64,000 nt of DNA from Streptomyces sp. HUAS CB01 (GTDB taxonomy: Bacteria; Actinomycetota; Actinomycetes; Streptomycetales; Streptomycetaceae). This document shows positions 18,180-28,187 of this stretch, piece by piece. The notes beneath the pieces are model-generated. The model was not told the origin of the DNA and made no database searches. It was given only the letters and a program-made list of their open reading frames with translations. Position numbers and translations under genes: made by a program. Each line of letters starts with the position of its first letter. Position 1 is the stretch's first letter. The stretch lies in contig NZ_CP129137.1 of NCBI RefSeq assembly GCF_030406905.1, positions 5,724,001-5,788,000 of the forward strand, read 5' to 3'.

Positions 18180-21100
18180 GTGGCTAAGGTCCGGGTATAC
18201 GAACTCGCCAAGGAGTTCGGCGTGGAGAGCAAGGTCGTCATGGCCAAGCTCCAAGAACTCGGTGAATTCGTCCGTTCGGCGTCCTCGACGATCGAGGCGC
18301 CGGTTGTACGCAAACTGACTGATGCTTTCCAGCAGGGTTCCGGGGCTGCCCCCGCGAAGCGCTCTGCCGGGAAGCCCGCGGCGCCGCGCAAGTCCGCGCC
18401 CTCCCCCGCAGCGGCAAGCCGCGCGGGCGGCGCCCCCACGCCCGCCGGGACCTCCCCGGCGCAGGCGGCGCGTCCCGCAGCCCCCAAGCCCGGCGCACCG
18501 GCCCCCAAGCCGGCCGCCGCCGAGGCTCCCAAGAGTGTTCCCGCGGCCCCGGCCCCCGGCCCGCGGCCGACCCCGGGCCCCAAGCCCGCGGCGGCCCCGA
18601 AGCCGGCCCCGGCCGCTCCGGCCGCGCCGGAGTTCACCGCGCCCCCGGCCGCTCCGGCTGCCGGCCCCCGGCCCGGTGCCACTCCCGGCCCGCGTCCGGC
18701 CGCCCGTCCCGGCCAGGGGCAGGGCGGCGGCGGTGCCCGTCCCGGTGCCCCGCGCCCCGGTGGCGAGCGCCAGGCCCCGCGTCCCGGTGGCCGTCCCGCG
18801 GGCCCGCGTCCGGGCAACAACCCCTTCACCTCCGGCGGCTCCACCGGTATGGCGCGCCCGCAGGCGCCCCGTCCGGGCGGTGCCCCGCGTCCCGGCGGTC
18901 AGGGTGCCCCCGGTGGCCCGCGTCCGCAGGGCGCCGGCCAGGGCGGTCCCCGTCCGCAGGCTCCCGGTGGGTCCCGTCCCACCCCGGGCGGCATGCCGCG
19001 TCCGCAGGCTCCGCGTGGAGCCGGTGGCCCCGGCGGCCCCGGTGGTAACCGTCCGAACCCGGGCATGATGCCGCAGCGTCCCGCTGCCGGCCCGCGTCCC
19101 GGTCCCGGCGGCCGCGGTCCCGGTGGTGGCCCCGGCGGCCGTCCCGGTGGCGGCGGCGGTGCCGGACGTCCCGGCTTCGCCGGTCGTCCCGGTGGTGGCG
19201 GTGGCGGCGGCGGTCGTCCCGGTGGCGGCGGCGGCTTCGGCGGCCCGCGCCCCGGTGGCGGCGGCGGTGGCGGCTTCGGCGGCGGCGGTGGCCGTCCCGG
19301 CTTCGGCGGACGTCCGGGTGGTCCCGGCGGCCGCGGTGGCACGCAGGGTGCGTTCGGCCGTCCCGGCGGTCCGGCGCGCCGTGGCCGCAAGTCGAAGCGG
19401 CAGAGGCGCCAGGAGTACGAGGCCATGCAGGCCCCGTCGGTCGGCGGTGTGATGCTGCCTCGCGGCAACGGCGAGACCGTCCGTCTGTCGCGTGGTGCCT
19501 CCCTCACCGACTTCGCGGAGAAGATCAACGCCAACCCGGCGTCGCTCGTCGCCGTGATGATGAACCTCGGCGAGATGGTCACGGCCACGCAGTCCGTCTC
19601 CGACGAGACGCTGCAGCTCCTGGCCGGCGAGATGAACTACACCGTTCAGATCGTCAGCCCGGAGGAGGAGGACCGCGAGCTGCTCGAGTCCTTCGACATC
19701 GAGTTCGGCGAGGACGAGGGCGGCGAGGAGTTCCTGGTCGCGCGTCCGCCGGTGGTGACCGTCATGGGTCACGTCGACCACGGTAAGACCCGGCTGCTGG
19801 ACGCGATCCGCAAGACGAACGTCGTCGCGGGCGAGGCCGGCGGTATCACGCAGCACATCGGTGCGTACCAGGTCTCGACCGAGGTCAACGAGGAAGAGCG
19901 CCGCATCACCTTCATCGACACCCCGGGTCACGAGGCGTTCACCGCCATGCGTGCCCGCGGTGCCAAGTCGACCGACATCGCGATCCTCGTGGTGGCGGCC
20001 AACGACGGTGTGATGCCGCAGACGATCGAGGCGCTGAACCACGCCAAGGCGGCCGACGTGCCGATCGTGGTCGCGGTCAACAAGATCGACGTCGAGGGCG
20101 CGGACCCGACGAAGGTGCGCGGTCAGCTGACCGAGTACGGCCTGGTGGCCGAGGAGTACGGCGGCGACACCATGTTCGTCGACATCTCCGCCAAGCAGGG
20201 TCTGAACATCGAGAACCTGCTGGAGGCCGTGGTCCTGACCGCGGACGCCGCCCTGGACCTGCGGGCCAACCCGGAGCAGGACGCGCAGGGCATCGCGATC
20301 GAGTCCCACCTCGACCGCGGCCGCGGTGCCGTCTCGACCGTCCTGGTCCAGCGAGGCACCCTGCGCATCGGTGACACGATGGTCGTCGGCGACGCGTACG
20401 GCCGTGTCCGCGCGATGCTCGACGACAAGGGCAACAACGTGGAGGAGGCGACCCCGTCGACTCCCGTCCTCGTCCTGGGTCTCACCAACGTCCCGGGCGC
20501 CGGCGACAACTTCCTGGTCGTCGACGAGGACCGTACGGCCCGTCAGATCGCCGAGAAGCGTGCCGCCCGTGAGCGCAACGCCGCGTTCGCCAAGCGCACC
20601 CGCCGGGTGTCCCTCGAGGACCTCGACAAGGTGCTCAAGGCGGGCGAGGTCCAGCAGCTCAACCTCATCATCAAGGGCGACGCGTCCGGTTCGGTCGAGG
20701 CCCTCGAGTCCTCGCTGCTCCAGCTGGACGTCGGCGAAGAGGTCGACATCCGCGTGCTGCACCGCGGTGTCGGTGCGGTCACCGAGTCGGACATCGACCT
20801 GGCGACCGGCTCCGACGCCATCGTGATCGGCTTCAACGTGCGCGCCGCCGGGCGTGCCACGCAGATGGCCGAGCGCGAGGGTGTGGACGTCCGCTACTAC
20901 TCGGTCATCTACCAGGCGATCGAGGAGATCGAGGCGGCCCTCAAGGGCATGCTCAAGCCGGAGTACGAAGAGGTCGAGCTGGGCACGGCGGAGATCCGCG
21001 AGGTCTTCCGCTCGTCCAAGCTGGGCAACATCGCGGGTGTTCTCATCCGCTCCGGCGAGGTCCGCCGCAACACCAAGGCGCGCCTCATCCGTGACGGCAA

Positions 21101-21266
21101 GGTCGTCGCGGAGAACCTCAACATCGAGGGTCTGCGTCGCTTCAAGGACGACGTCACCGAGATCCGCGAAGGCTTCGAGGGCGGTATCAACCTCGGAAAC
21201 TTCAACGACATCAAGGTCGACGACGTCATCGCGACGTACGAGATGCGCGAGAAGCCCCGCGGCTGA
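18180..21266 (+). CDS. infB: translation initiation factor IF-2
   Basis: A 1028-residue GTPase that places initiator tRNA on the ribosome. An IF2N domain lies at the start ([15 protein letters not shown]). A very long Pro/Ala/Gly/Arg linker spans about residues 55-405. A second IF2N-like domain follows, then the G domain with P-loop GHVDHGKT at 530-537, DTPGHEAF and NKIDVEGA, then domains II to IV. The linker makes it longer than the E. coli protein (890). GTG 18180 has AAAAGGAG at good spacing. It lies in the nusA operon after ylxR. Confidence 0.97.
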   Translation: MAKVRVYELAKEFGVESKVVMAKLQELGEFVRSASSTIEAPVVRKLTDAFQQGSGAAPAKRSAGKPAAPRKSAPSPAAASRAGGAPTPAGTSPAQAARPAAPKPGAPAPKPAAAEAPKSVPAAPAPGPRPTPGPKPAAAPKPAPAAPAAPEFTAPPAAPAAGPRPGATPGPRPAARPGQGQGGGGARPGAPRPGGERQAPRPGGRPAGPRPGNNPFTSGGSTGMARPQAPRPGGAPRPGGQGAPGGPRPQGAGQGGPRPQAPGGSRPTPGGMPRPQAPRGAGGPGGPGGNRPNPGMMPQRPAAGPRPGPGGRGPGGGPGGRPGGGGGAGRPGFAGRPGGGGGGGGRPGGGGGFGGPRPGGGGGGGFGGGGGRPGFGGRPGGPGGRGGTQGAFGRPGGPARRGRKSKRQRRQEYEAMQAPSVGGVMLPRGNGETVRLSRGASLTDFAEKINANPASLVAVMMNLGEMVTATQSVSDETLQLLAGEMNYTVQIVSPEEEDRELLESFDIEFGEDEGGEEFLVARPPVVTVMGHVDHGKTRLLDAIRKTNVVAGEAGGITQHIGAYQVSTEVNEEERRITFIDTPGHEAFTAMRARGAKSTDIAILVVAANDGVMPQTIEALNHAKAADVPIVVAVNKIDVEGADPTKVRGQLTEYGLVAEEYGGDTMFVDISAKQGLNIENLLEAVVLTADAALDLRANPEQDAQGIAIESHLDRGRGAVSTVLVQRGTLRIGDTMVVGDAYGRVRAMLDDKGNNVEEATPSTPVLVLGLTNVPGAGDNFLVVDEDRTARQIAEKRAARERNAAFAKRTRRVSLEDLDKVLKAGEVQQLNLIIKGDASGSVEALESSLLQLDVGEEVDIRVLHRGVGAVTESDIDLATGSDAIVIGFNVRAAGRATQMAEREGVDVRYYSVIYQAIEEIEAALKGMLKPEYEEVELGTAEIREVFRSSKLGNIAGVLIRSGEVRRNTKARLIRDGKVVAENLNIEGLRRFKDDVTEIREGFEGGINLGNFNDIKVDDVIATYEMREKPRG

Positions 21267-21280
21267 CGCCGCGCGGTCGA

Positions 21281-21347
21281 CACGCACACCGGTGCTCGGG
21301 GCCGGTCGGCGGGAGGTAATCCCGTCGATCGGCCCCGGCCGTGCGTG
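21281..21347 (+). terminator. long nested hairpin after infB
   Basis: Nested arms CACGCAC/GTGCGTG (21281-21287, 21341-21347), GGGGCCG/CGGCCCC (21298-21304, 21330-21336) and GGGA/TCCC form a long structure. No T-run follows, so it may be a partial terminator or a processing site. Confidence 0.45.
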
Positions 21348-21421
21348 TACGGTTCTTGATGTACCTGCCAAGAGCGGGCAGGGCGCATCCGAACCCGTAC
21401 CGGCGGGACATCCGGACATAC

Positions 21422-21715
21422 ATGTTTGTGGGGACACTGTCCTTCGACCTGCTCCTCGGCGACGTTCGTTCGTTGAAGGAGAAACGCTCCGTCGTCCGCC
21501 CGATCGTGGCCGAGCTCCAACGCAAGTACGCGGTGGCCGTGGCCGAGGTGGGCGGTCAGAACCTGCACCGCAGGGCCGAGATCGGCCTCGCGGCGGTGTC
21601 CGGGGACCCGGCACACCTCACAGACGTACTGGACCGGTGCGAGCGCCTCGTCGCCGCCCGGCCCGAAGTGGAGTTGCTGTCGGTACGACGGCGGCTGCAC
21701 GGGGACGATGATTGA
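21422..21715 (+). CDS. YlxP-like DUF503 protein
   Basis: A 97-residue protein of the DUF503/YlxP family. It starts FVGTLSFDLLLGDVRSLKEK and continues KRSVVRPIVAELQRKY, the family signature. Homologues sit between infB and rbfA in Gram-positives; the function is not established, though a ribosome-linked role is likely from context. ATG 21422 gives the family start. No strong SD is visible. Confidence 0.9.
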   Translation: MFVGTLSFDLLLGDVRSLKEKRSVVRPIVAELQRKYAVAVAEVGGQNLHRRAEIGLAAVSGDPAHLTDVLDRCERLVAARPEVELLSVRRRLHGDDD

Positions 21716-21773
21716 GACTGCACCGTCCGGGGGGTGACCCCCCGGACCACCGCACGAAAGAGGAGAAGGACCG

Positions 21774-22226
21774 GTGGCCGACAACGCGCGGGCCCGCAAG
21801 CTGGCCGATCGCATCCAGGTCGTGGTCGCGGAGACCCTGGACCGGCGAATCAAGGATCCGCGGCTGGGCTTCGTCACGATCACGGACGCCCGGGTCACCG
21901 GCGACCTGCGGGAGGCCACGGTCTTCTACACGGTGTACGGGGACGACGAGGAGCGCGCGGCGTCCGCCGCGGCGCTGGAGTCCGCCAAGGGCGTCCTCCG
22001 GTCCGAGGTCGGCCGTCAGACGGGCGTCCGTTTCACGCCGAGCCTGACGTTCGTCCCGGACGCCCTCCCGGACAACGCCCGGACCATCGACGACCTGCTC
22101 GACAAGGCGCGCGCCAAGGACGCGGAGGTCCGTCAGGCGTCGACGGGCAAGACGTACGCGGGCGAGGCCGACCCCTACCGCAAGCCGGAGGACGAGGACA
22201 GGGACGAGGACGCGGCGTCCGAATGA
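21774..22226 (+). CDS. rbfA: ribosome-binding factor A
   Basis: A 150-residue 30S maturation and cold-adaptation factor with a type II KH-like fold. Signature segments are [32 protein letters not shown] and [10 protein letters not shown]. The C-terminal tail is acidic. GTG 21774 follows AAGAGGAGAAGGA. The stop overlaps the truB start in an ATGA, so truB is coupled. Confidence 0.95.
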   Translation: MADNARARKLADRIQVVVAETLDRRIKDPRLGFVTITDARVTGDLREATVFYTVYGDDEERAASAAALESAKGVLRSEVGRQTGVRFTPSLTFVPDALPDNARTIDDLLDKARAKDAEVRQASTGKTYAGEADPYRKPEDEDRDEDAASE

Positions 22227-23152
22227 GCCAGCACAGCAACACCGCCCCGGCCGCCACCGGGAGCGTGACCCCGGACGGCCTGGTCATCGTCGACAAGCCG
22301 GCCGGCTTCACCTCGCACGACGTCGTCGCCAAGATGCGCGGCATCGCCCGGACCCGCCGCGTCGGGCACGCGGGCACGCTGGACCCGATGGCGACCGGCG
22401 TGCTCGTCCTGGGTGTCCAGAAGGCAACGAAGCTGCTCGGCCATCTGGCACTCACCGAGAAGGAGTACCTCGGCACGATCCGGCTCGGCCAGGACACCGT
22501 CACCGACGACGCGGAGGGCGAGGTCACCTCGTCCACCGCCGCCTCGGGCATCTCCCGGGACGCCGTCGACGCGGGGGTCGCGGAACTGACCGGCGCCATC
22601 ATGCAGGTGCCGTCGAAGGTCAGCGCCATCAAGATCGACGGCAAGCGGTCCTACGCGCGGGTGCGCGGCGGTGAGGAGTTCGACATCCCCGCCCGTCCGG
22701 TGACCGTCTCGCAGTTCACCGTCCACGACGTCCGCGAGGCCGTCGCCGAGGACGGCACCCCGGTCACCGACCTGGTCGTCTCGGTGGTCTGCTCCTCCGG
22801 CACCTACGTCCGGGCCCTCGCGCGCGACCTCGGCGCCGGGCTCGGCGTCGGCGGACACCTGACCGCGCTGCGCCGCACCCGCGTCGGGCCGTACAAGCTC
22901 GACGCGGCCAGGACGCTCGACCAGCTGCAGGAGGAGCTGACGGTCATGCCGATCGGCGAGGCCGCTGCGGCGGCCTTCCCGCGCTGGGACGTCGACGCGA
23001 AGCGCGCCCGGCTGCTGCTCAACGGCGTACGCCTCGACATGCCGGAGTACGGCACGCAGGGCCCGGTGGCCGTCTTCGGGCCCGAGGAGCGTTTCCTGGC
23101 GCTGGTCGAACAGCAACGGGGCAAGGCGAAGAGCCTCGCGGTCTTCGGCTGA
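22223..23152 (+). CDS. truB: tRNA pseudouridine(55) synthase
   Basis: A 309-residue enzyme that makes pseudouridine 55 in the tRNA T-loop. The catalytic Asp is D54 in [11 protein letters not shown]. Other family segments are [17 protein letters not shown] and [17 protein letters not shown]-terminal PUA-like region covers the last ~60 residues. Its ATG overlaps the rbfA stop. It ends the nusA-infB operon, and a strong hairpin follows. Confidence 0.95.
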   Translation: MSQHSNTAPAATGSVTPDGLVIVDKPAGFTSHDVVAKMRGIARTRRVGHAGTLDPMATGVLVLGVQKATKLLGHLALTEKEYLGTIRLGQDTVTDDAEGEVTSSTAASGISRDAVDAGVAELTGAIMQVPSKVSAIKIDGKRSYARVRGGEEFDIPARPVTVSQFTVHDVREAVAEDGTPVTDLVVSVVCSSGTYVRALARDLGAGLGVGGHLTALRRTRVGPYKLDAARTLDQLQEELTVMPIGEAAAAAFPRWDVDAKRARLLLNGVRLDMPEYGTQGPVAVFGPEERFLALVEQQRGKAKSLAVFG

Positions 23153-23186
23153 CGCCGGACCCGCCGGCCGGCGACGGACGGGCTCC

Positions 23187-23223
23187 ATCGTGGAGCGGGC
23201 AGGGACGCTGCCCGCTCCACGAT
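23187..23223 (+). terminator. terminator hairpin after truB
   Basis: A perfect 16-bp stem (23187-23202 with 23208-23223) and 5-nt loop GGACG. There is no T-run. It lies 34 bp after the truB stop. Confidence 0.75.
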
Positions 23224-23284
23224 CCCCCTCGGAGGGTGTCTATCCGTCCGGCAGCCGGGATTCACCCCAACGGGCAGGCGCTCG

Positions 23285-23305
23285 GAGTGCACCGAGGGTG
23301 CACTC
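23285..23305. promoter_or_regulatory. 9-bp palindrome upstream of the protease/NTPase gene
   Basis: GAGTGCACC-GAG-GGTGCACTC is a perfect 9-bp inverted repeat 60 bp before the ATG at 23366. Size and place fit an operator for a dimeric regulator. Confidence 0.4.
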
Positions 23306-23352
23306 GGGGGCGCGTTCGTCCGGTGACCTTCTCCCCGTGATCAACATCGGCC

Positions 23353-23365
23353 TACCGTCGGAACC
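23353..23365 (+). promoter_or_regulatory. candidate -10 for a leaderless transcript
   Basis: TACCGT at 23353-23358 lies 7 nt before ATG 23366, and no SD sequence exists. The -35 is unclear (TTCTCC, 18 nt upstream). Confidence 0.3.
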
Positions 23366-26300
23366 ATGGGAAGCGGGGACCTGGCGACGCTGGTGCGCAT
23401 CTGTGATCCGGCGGGTCGGCCGCGCGGTACCGGCTTCGCCGTGGACGACCGGGGCACCGTCGTCACCAGCCACGAAGCCGTCGACGGACTCGACCGGATC
23501 GTGCTGCACGTGCCCGGCGGCGGAGCCGGCGTCGCCGACGGCGTCACGCTCCTGCCGGAGGCGGATCTCGCGCTCGTCCGCACCACCGGGCTCGGCCTGA
23601 CACCGCTGCCGGTCGCCGTCCGGGACCGGCCCGAGGACGGCGCGTACGTGCGCATCCCGGCCGGTGGCTGGCGCGAGGACGGCGCGTACGTGCGCATCCC
23701 GGCCGGTGGCTGGCGCGAGGCACGCGTCCTCGGCGCGATCCCGGCCACCTACACCGCCGCCGGCCGCACGCACCCCCTCGACGGCGTCCTGGAACTGGCC
23801 GTGGGCACCGAGGGGAGTGACGCGCTGGGGCCCGGCGGCACCGCCACCGGCGGGCCCGTGGTCGACACCGGCACCGGCTCCGTGGTGGCGGTCCTCGCGG
23901 GTACCGCACCGGCCACGGCCCACACGGCGGCGGGACTCGCCGTACCCCTGCGCGCGGCGGCGAGCGACCCCGGCGGGCCGCTCGCGGCCGTCCTGCGGCG
24001 CAACGCCCGGACCGTGCCCGGGTTCGGGGCCGATCTCAACCTGGCCGGCGCGCAGCGGCTGGCGGCCGTCTCCCTCGGCCCCGCGCGGCCGGTCCGCGGC
24101 GTCGGCGCCCGCGCCGAACCGGTCGAACGCCCGCACGTGGCGCGGGATTTCGCGGAGTTCGAGGCGTCCCCGGCGCTCGTACTGGGCCTCACCGGCGCCC
24201 CGGGGAGCGGGCGGACCACCGAGCTCGCCGCACTCGCCGGCCGGCGTGCCGACGGCACCGAACCGGCCGTCTCGCTCTGGCTGCGCGGCGCCGACCTCGC
24301 GGCGGACGACCGCGGCCTGGCGGACGCCGTCGCCCGCACGCTCGTGCGCTCCGGCCGTGTCGTCGCCGGGGTCACGGCCCATCGCAGCGGCCCCTGGGCG
24401 GTCCCCGCGGACGGTGCCGACGCCGCGCCGGAGCACGTGGCTCGCGTCGCCCGCGAGGCCGGACGACCTCTGTTCGTCCTCCTCGACGGCCCCGAGGAGA
24501 TGCCCGCCGCGCTGGCCGCCCGGCTCCCCGACTGGACGGCGGAGACGGCGCGTTGGCTGAGCGCCCATGACGTACGGCTCGTCGTCGCCTGCCGGCCCGC
24601 GTACTGGGAGCGGATCGCGGCGCTCCACCCGGCGGCCGCCGTGCACCGGCCCGCCCTGCACCTCGGGCCGCTGACCCAGGAGGAGGCCGGGGAGGCCAGG
24701 GCGCGCCTCGGCCTCCCGGCCGGTGCGACGGCGGCGGCGGACGCCGGCCATCCACTGGCCCTGAGACTGCTCGCGGAGGTGCGGGAAGCACTGCCCGGCG
24801 ACGTCCCCGGGCAGCCGTCGCGTGAGGACGTCCTCACGGCGCACACGGACCTGATGTGTCTGCGGGCCGCGACGCGCATCGCCGAGGCCGCGGATCCCGG
24901 GCCCGACGCGGCGACGGTGCGCCGCCTGGCCGCCCGGGTGGCCGGCCGGGTCCACGAGGCGGCGCGGCGCTGCCTCGGTGGAGAGGGAGGACTCGACCGG
25001 GAGACCTTCGGGGACCTCTTCCCCTGGCGTACCGGATGGGCCTCCGCGGTGCTCGCCGCGGGGCTGCTGGTGCCCGCCGGCAGCGGCTACCGCTTCGCCC
25101 ACGAGGAAGTCGCCGAGTGGCTGGGGGCGGCGCATCTGGACGTCGACTCGGTCCTGCATCCGCTTGTCCACCGTGCGGACTCAGCGGCGGCGGACGGAGG
25201 CGGACCCGCACCTCCCCGGCACCCGCCGGCCAGGGTCGTCCAGGCGCTGCTCCTGATGGACCGCCGCTCCGGGGAGCACGCCCTGGCACCACGGCTGACG
25301 GCGCTGGTCGACGCGCTCGACCGCCTGGACGGCTTCGCCGCTCCCGGTGTGCCCGAGGGGCCCGGGGGCTTCGACCGGTGCGCCGGCCTCGCCGGGCCCG
25401 AACCGGGCGAGGGTCCGGGCGCGGACGTCCGCCGGTGGGTCGCCGGACTGCTCCGGGAGACGCTGCTGCGTCTCCCGCGCCCCCGCCGGTACCACGGCGT
25501 GCTGCGCACCCTGGCGGACCGCATCACCCGGAGTTCCCTGCGGCCGTGCGGGCGCCACCGGTCGCCCGGGCACGGGGAGTTCGGGCCCTCCTTCTGGCAG
25601 GCGCTGCAGATCGGCGAGGCCGAGCGCATGGACCTGCTGCGCCGGCTCGTCCCGGCGGACGGGCCCCCTGATCGTGCCGTGACCGGCCGGAGCGGGGAGC
25701 CCAGGAGCGACGCCCGTGCGGACAGCGCCCGTTCGCACCGCCTCACCGGCCCCGCGGCGAGCGGCCGGCGGCAGGGGGCGCCCCGCGACGACCGGCGGCA
25801 GGAAGAGCCCGGCGACGGCCGGCCGCCCCGCTATCTGGACGCGGTCGCCGAACGCCTGGCCCGGTCGCCGCGGGCCGTCCAGCCGCTGCTGTGCCGGTGG
25901 TTCACCGACGAGAGGCCACTGCCCGCCGCACCCGGCGCCGCCATCCGGCCCACCGTCGCAGCGGCCGCCCAGGCCCTCCTCCACACCCACCGCGGACGCG
26001 CCGTCGACGACCTGTGCGAGGCGCTCGTCAGCACCGTCCACCCCCGTGCCCGGGAACTGCTGACCGCGCTCGCCGAGGACGAGCCGTCCGCCGTCTGCCG
26101 GGCCGTGGACCGCTGGGCGCACGACGACACCCGCCCGGTGCGCCGGCTCGCCGCGGCCACGCACGCCCCGGTCGTGGCGGCCCACGTCGCCACGGAGACC
26201 GACCGCGATCTGCTCAGGTACGCGGCGCTGGCGCTGCTCGCCCGGCCCGCCGACACCGCCCTGCACGGAGCCGCGATCGCCGTCCTGGTCCGCGATCCGC

Positions 26301-27121
26301 GCACCCGGCCGTGCTACCTGGCGCGGGCCCTGGACGCGTACCGCGACGGAGATCCGGGACTCCCCGCCGACGTCCTGGTCAGCGCGGCACCGACCCACCC
26401 CGAGCCCGTGTTCGCCGCGTTCCGCGCCGCGCTCCGCCGCCCGGGCGAGGACGGCGCGGGCGAGGACGGCGCGGGCGAGGTGCTGCGGGCGCTCGCGGGA
26501 CTCGGCACGCCCGCACTGGCCCGCCGAGCGGCCGGGCTGGTGAGCGAGTACGTGGGTCTGCGGCCCGCGGGCGCCGCGCACGCCGCCGCCTTCGTCGGGC
26601 TCCGGCTGCGGCACGGCGCGTCGGCGCGGGCCGTGCTCCTGCCGCTCGTGGTGGACCTGCTGCGCGACCGGCCCGCGCAGGTGAGATGCGCCCTGGCCGC
26701 AGTGCTCGGCACCCCGGGCGGCACGGCCGGCGAGCCGCTGCGCACCGAACTGCTGGACGTCCTCCTGGAGCACGAGCGGTCCGAGGGCGGGGACCCGGAG
26801 GTCCTGGACACCCTGCTCCGGACGGCCGTGCGTGCGCCGGGGAGGCGACCCGGGGAACCCCGCGTCCGCGAGCTGGTCCACCGCGTCGGCCTCCTCCTCG
26901 TACGCACCCCGGAGGGGGCGAACCGCTTCGACCGCCGTCTGGTCGAGCTGGCCCGCCAGGTGCCCGGATTCGCCGCCGAAGTGGTGACGTGGCAGGCCGG
27001 GGCGCCGCGGGAGTGGGCCGTGGTGATCGGCCCCAGCACCCGCCGGACGCTGGAGGCGCTGGGCAGCCAGGTGCCGATGCCGACGGCGCTCCGCGGGCAT
27101 GGCAGTCTTAGACCTGCGTAA
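23366..27121 (+). CDS. large trypsin-like domain / P-loop NTPase fusion protein with altered catalytic residues
   Basis: A 1251-residue protein in three parts. Residues ~1-220 resemble a trypsin-like peptidase: His in VVTSHEAVDG (H36) and Asp in EADLALVRT (D67). The nucleophile motif reads GTATGGPV, so Thr161 stands where Ser is expected. Residues ~260-600 resemble a STAND-like NTPase: Walker A GAPGSGRT (277-284) has Arg283 instead of Lys, and the Walker B-like strand is FVLLDGPEE. The C-terminal half is helical and HEAT-like. Residues 90-117 are a perfect 14-residue tandem duplication, and a 5-residue duplication lies near codon 360 of the gene's second half (26444-26473). No SD is visible; TACCGT at 23353-23358 suggests a leaderless start. 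Function unknown; protease-NTPase fusions occur in signalling and defence. Confidence 0.65.
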   Translation: MGSGDLATLVRICDPAGRPRGTGFAVDDRGTVVTSHEAVDGLDRIVLHVPGGGAGVADGVTLLPEADLALVRTTGLGLTPLPVAVRDRPEDGAYVRIPAGGWREDGAYVRIPAGGWREARVLGAIPATYTAAGRTHPLDGVLELAVGTEGSDALGPGGTATGGPVVDTGTGSVVAVLAGTAPATAHTAAGLAVPLRAAASDPGGPLAAVLRRNARTVPGFGADLNLAGAQRLAAVSLGPARPVRGVGARAEPVERPHVARDFAEFEASPALVLGLTGAPGSGRTTELAALAGRRADGTEPAVSLWLRGADLAADDRGLADAVARTLVRSGRVVAGVTAHRSGPWAVPADGADAAPEHVARVAREAGRPLFVLLDGPEEMPAALAARLPDWTAETARWLSAHDVRLVVACRPAYWERIAALHPAAAVHRPALHLGPLTQEEAGEARARLGLPAGATAAADAGHPLALRLLAEVREALPGDVPGQPSREDVLTAHTDLMCLRAATRIAEAADPGPDAATVRRLAARVAGRVHEAARRCLGGEGGLDRETFGDLFPWRTGWASAVLAAGLLVPAGSGYRFAHEEVAEWLGAAHLDVDSVLHPLVHRADSAAADGGGPAPPRHPPARVVQALLLMDRRSGEHALAPRLTALVDALDRLDGFAAPGVPEGPGGFDRCAGLAGPEPGEGPGADVRRWVAGLLRETLLRLPRPRRYHGVLRTLADRITRSSLRPCGRHRSPGHGEFGPSFWQALQIGEAERMDLLRRLVPADGPPDRAVTGRSGEPRSDARADSARSHRLTGPAASGRRQGAPRDDRRQEEPGDGRPPRYLDAVAERLARSPRAVQPLLCRWFTDERPLPAAPGAAIRPTVAAAAQALLHTHRGRAVDDLCEALVSTVHPRARELLTALAEDEPSAVCRAVDRWAHDDTRPVRRLAAATHAPVVAAHVATETDRDLLRYAALALLARPADTALHGAAIAVLVRDPRTRPCYLARALDAYRDGDPGLPADVLVSAAPTHPEPVFAAFRAALRRPGEDGAGEDGAGEVLRALAGLGTPALARRAAGLVSEYVGLRPAGAAHAAAFVGLRLRHGASARAVLLPLVVDLLRDRPAQVRCALAAVLGTPGGTAGEPLRTELLDVLLEHERSEGGDPEVLDTLLRTAVRAPGRRPGEPRVRELVHRVGLLLVRTPEGANRFDRRLVELARQVPGFAAEVVTWQAGAPREWAVVIGPSTRRTLEALGSQVPMPTALRGHGSLRPA
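23633..23716 (+). repeat. perfect 42-bp tandem duplication inside the protease/NTPase gene
   Basis: Bases 23633-23674 and 23675-23716 are identical and in frame. They encode the 14-residue unit EDGAYVRIPAGGWR twice. Identity at every base, including third positions, points to a recent event. Confidence 0.95.
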
Positions 27122-27179
27122 GAAGTCATCCTTGCGTACACAGGTTCGATAATTCGGGTTCGGGCGAGGAGCGGTCACA

Positions 27180-28130
27180 GTGCAGCGCTGGCGTGGCTTG
27201 GAGGACATCCCCCAGGACTGGGGGCGCAGCGTCGTCACCATCGGTTCCTACGACGGAGTGCACCGCGGCCACCAGCTGATCATCGGGCGGGCCGTGGAGC
27301 GGGCGCGTGAGCTGGGCGTGCCGTCGGTCGTGGTCACGTTCGACCCGCACCCGAGCGAGGTCGTCCGGCCCGGCAGCCACCCGCCGTTGCTCGCTCCGCA
27401 CCACCGCCGTGCGGAGCTGATGGCGGAACTCGGCGTGGACGCGGTGCTCATCCTGCCGTTCACCGCCGAGTTCTCGAAGCTGTCGCCGGCCGACTTCATC
27501 GTGAAGGTGCTGGTGGACAAGCTCCACGCCCGCGCGGTCATCGAGGGCCCCAACTTCCGCTTCGGCCACAAGGCCGCCGGCAACGTCGACTTCCTCGCCG
27601 AACTCGGCCGGACCTACGACTACGAGGTCGAGGTCGTCGACCTGTTCGTGCGCGGCGAGGCCGGCGGCGGCGAGCCCTTCTCGTCCACGCTGACCCGGCG
27701 GCTGGTCGCCGAGGGCGACGTCGAGGGGGCGGCGGAGATCCTGGGCCGCCCGCACCGGGTCGAGGGCGTCGTCGTGCGCGGTGCCCAGCGCGGCCGTGAG
27801 CTGGGCTACCCGACGGCCAACGTCGAGACCCTGCCGCACACGGCCATCCCCGCGGACGGGGTCTACGCGGGCTGGCTCACCGCAGGCGGGGAGCGCATGC
27901 CCGCCGCGATCTCGGTGGGCACCAACCCGCAGTTCGACGGCACCGAGCGGACCGTCGAGGCGTACGCGATCGACCGTGTCGGCCTGGATCTGTACGGGCT
28001 CCACGTGGCGGTCGACTTCCTCGCCTATGTACGCGGCATGGCGAAGTTCGAGACCATCGAGGCCCTCCTCGACGCCATCGCCGCCGATGTGAAGCGCGCC
28101 CGCGAACTGACGGCGGAGTACGACGCGTAG
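27180..28130 (+). CDS. ribF: bifunctional riboflavin kinase / FAD synthetase
   Basis: A 316-residue enzyme that makes FMN and FAD from riboflavin and ATP. The N-terminal nucleotidyltransferase half has GSYDGVHRGH (usually G-N/S-F-D-G-x-H) and EGPNFRFGHKAAGN. The C-terminal kinase half has RGRELGYPTANV and ADGVYAGWL. SSTLTRRLVAEGDVEGA links the two. GTG 27180 follows GAGGAG at 8 nt. A -10-like GATAAT lies at 27148-27153. It is normally next to truB or rpsO in Gram-positives; here the protease/NTPase gene lies between. Confidence 0.95.
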   Translation: MQRWRGLEDIPQDWGRSVVTIGSYDGVHRGHQLIIGRAVERARELGVPSVVVTFDPHPSEVVRPGSHPPLLAPHHRRAELMAELGVDAVLILPFTAEFSKLSPADFIVKVLVDKLHARAVIEGPNFRFGHKAAGNVDFLAELGRTYDYEVEVVDLFVRGEAGGGEPFSSTLTRRLVAEGDVEGAAEILGRPHRVEGVVVRGAQRGRELGYPTANVETLPHTAIPADGVYAGWLTAGGERMPAAISVGTNPQFDGTERTVEAYAIDRVGLDLYGLHVAVDFLAYVRGMAKFETIEALLDAIAADVKRARELTAEYDA

Positions 28131-28143
28131 GACGCCCCGGGGC

Positions 28144-28166
28144 GGCGCCCGGCGCGACCGGGCGCC
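28144..28166. terminator. bidirectional terminator between ribF and the ABC importer genes
   Basis: A 9-bp perfect stem GGCGCCCGG/CCGGGCGCC (28144-28152, 28158-28166) with a 5-nt loop lies between convergent genes. Confidence 0.7.
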
Positions 28167-28187
28167 GACCGTCTCCCGAGTGCCGCC

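Noticed and set aside
18330..19390. Gly/Pro/Arg-rich region as a separate repeat element or gene
   Set aside because: It is the in-frame linker of IF-2, whose domains lie on both sides.
17883..21614. Minus-strand open frame of 1243 codons opposite infB
   Set aside because: Antisense of infB with Gly/Thr/Arg low complexity mirroring the IF-2 linker; no start signal or family motif.
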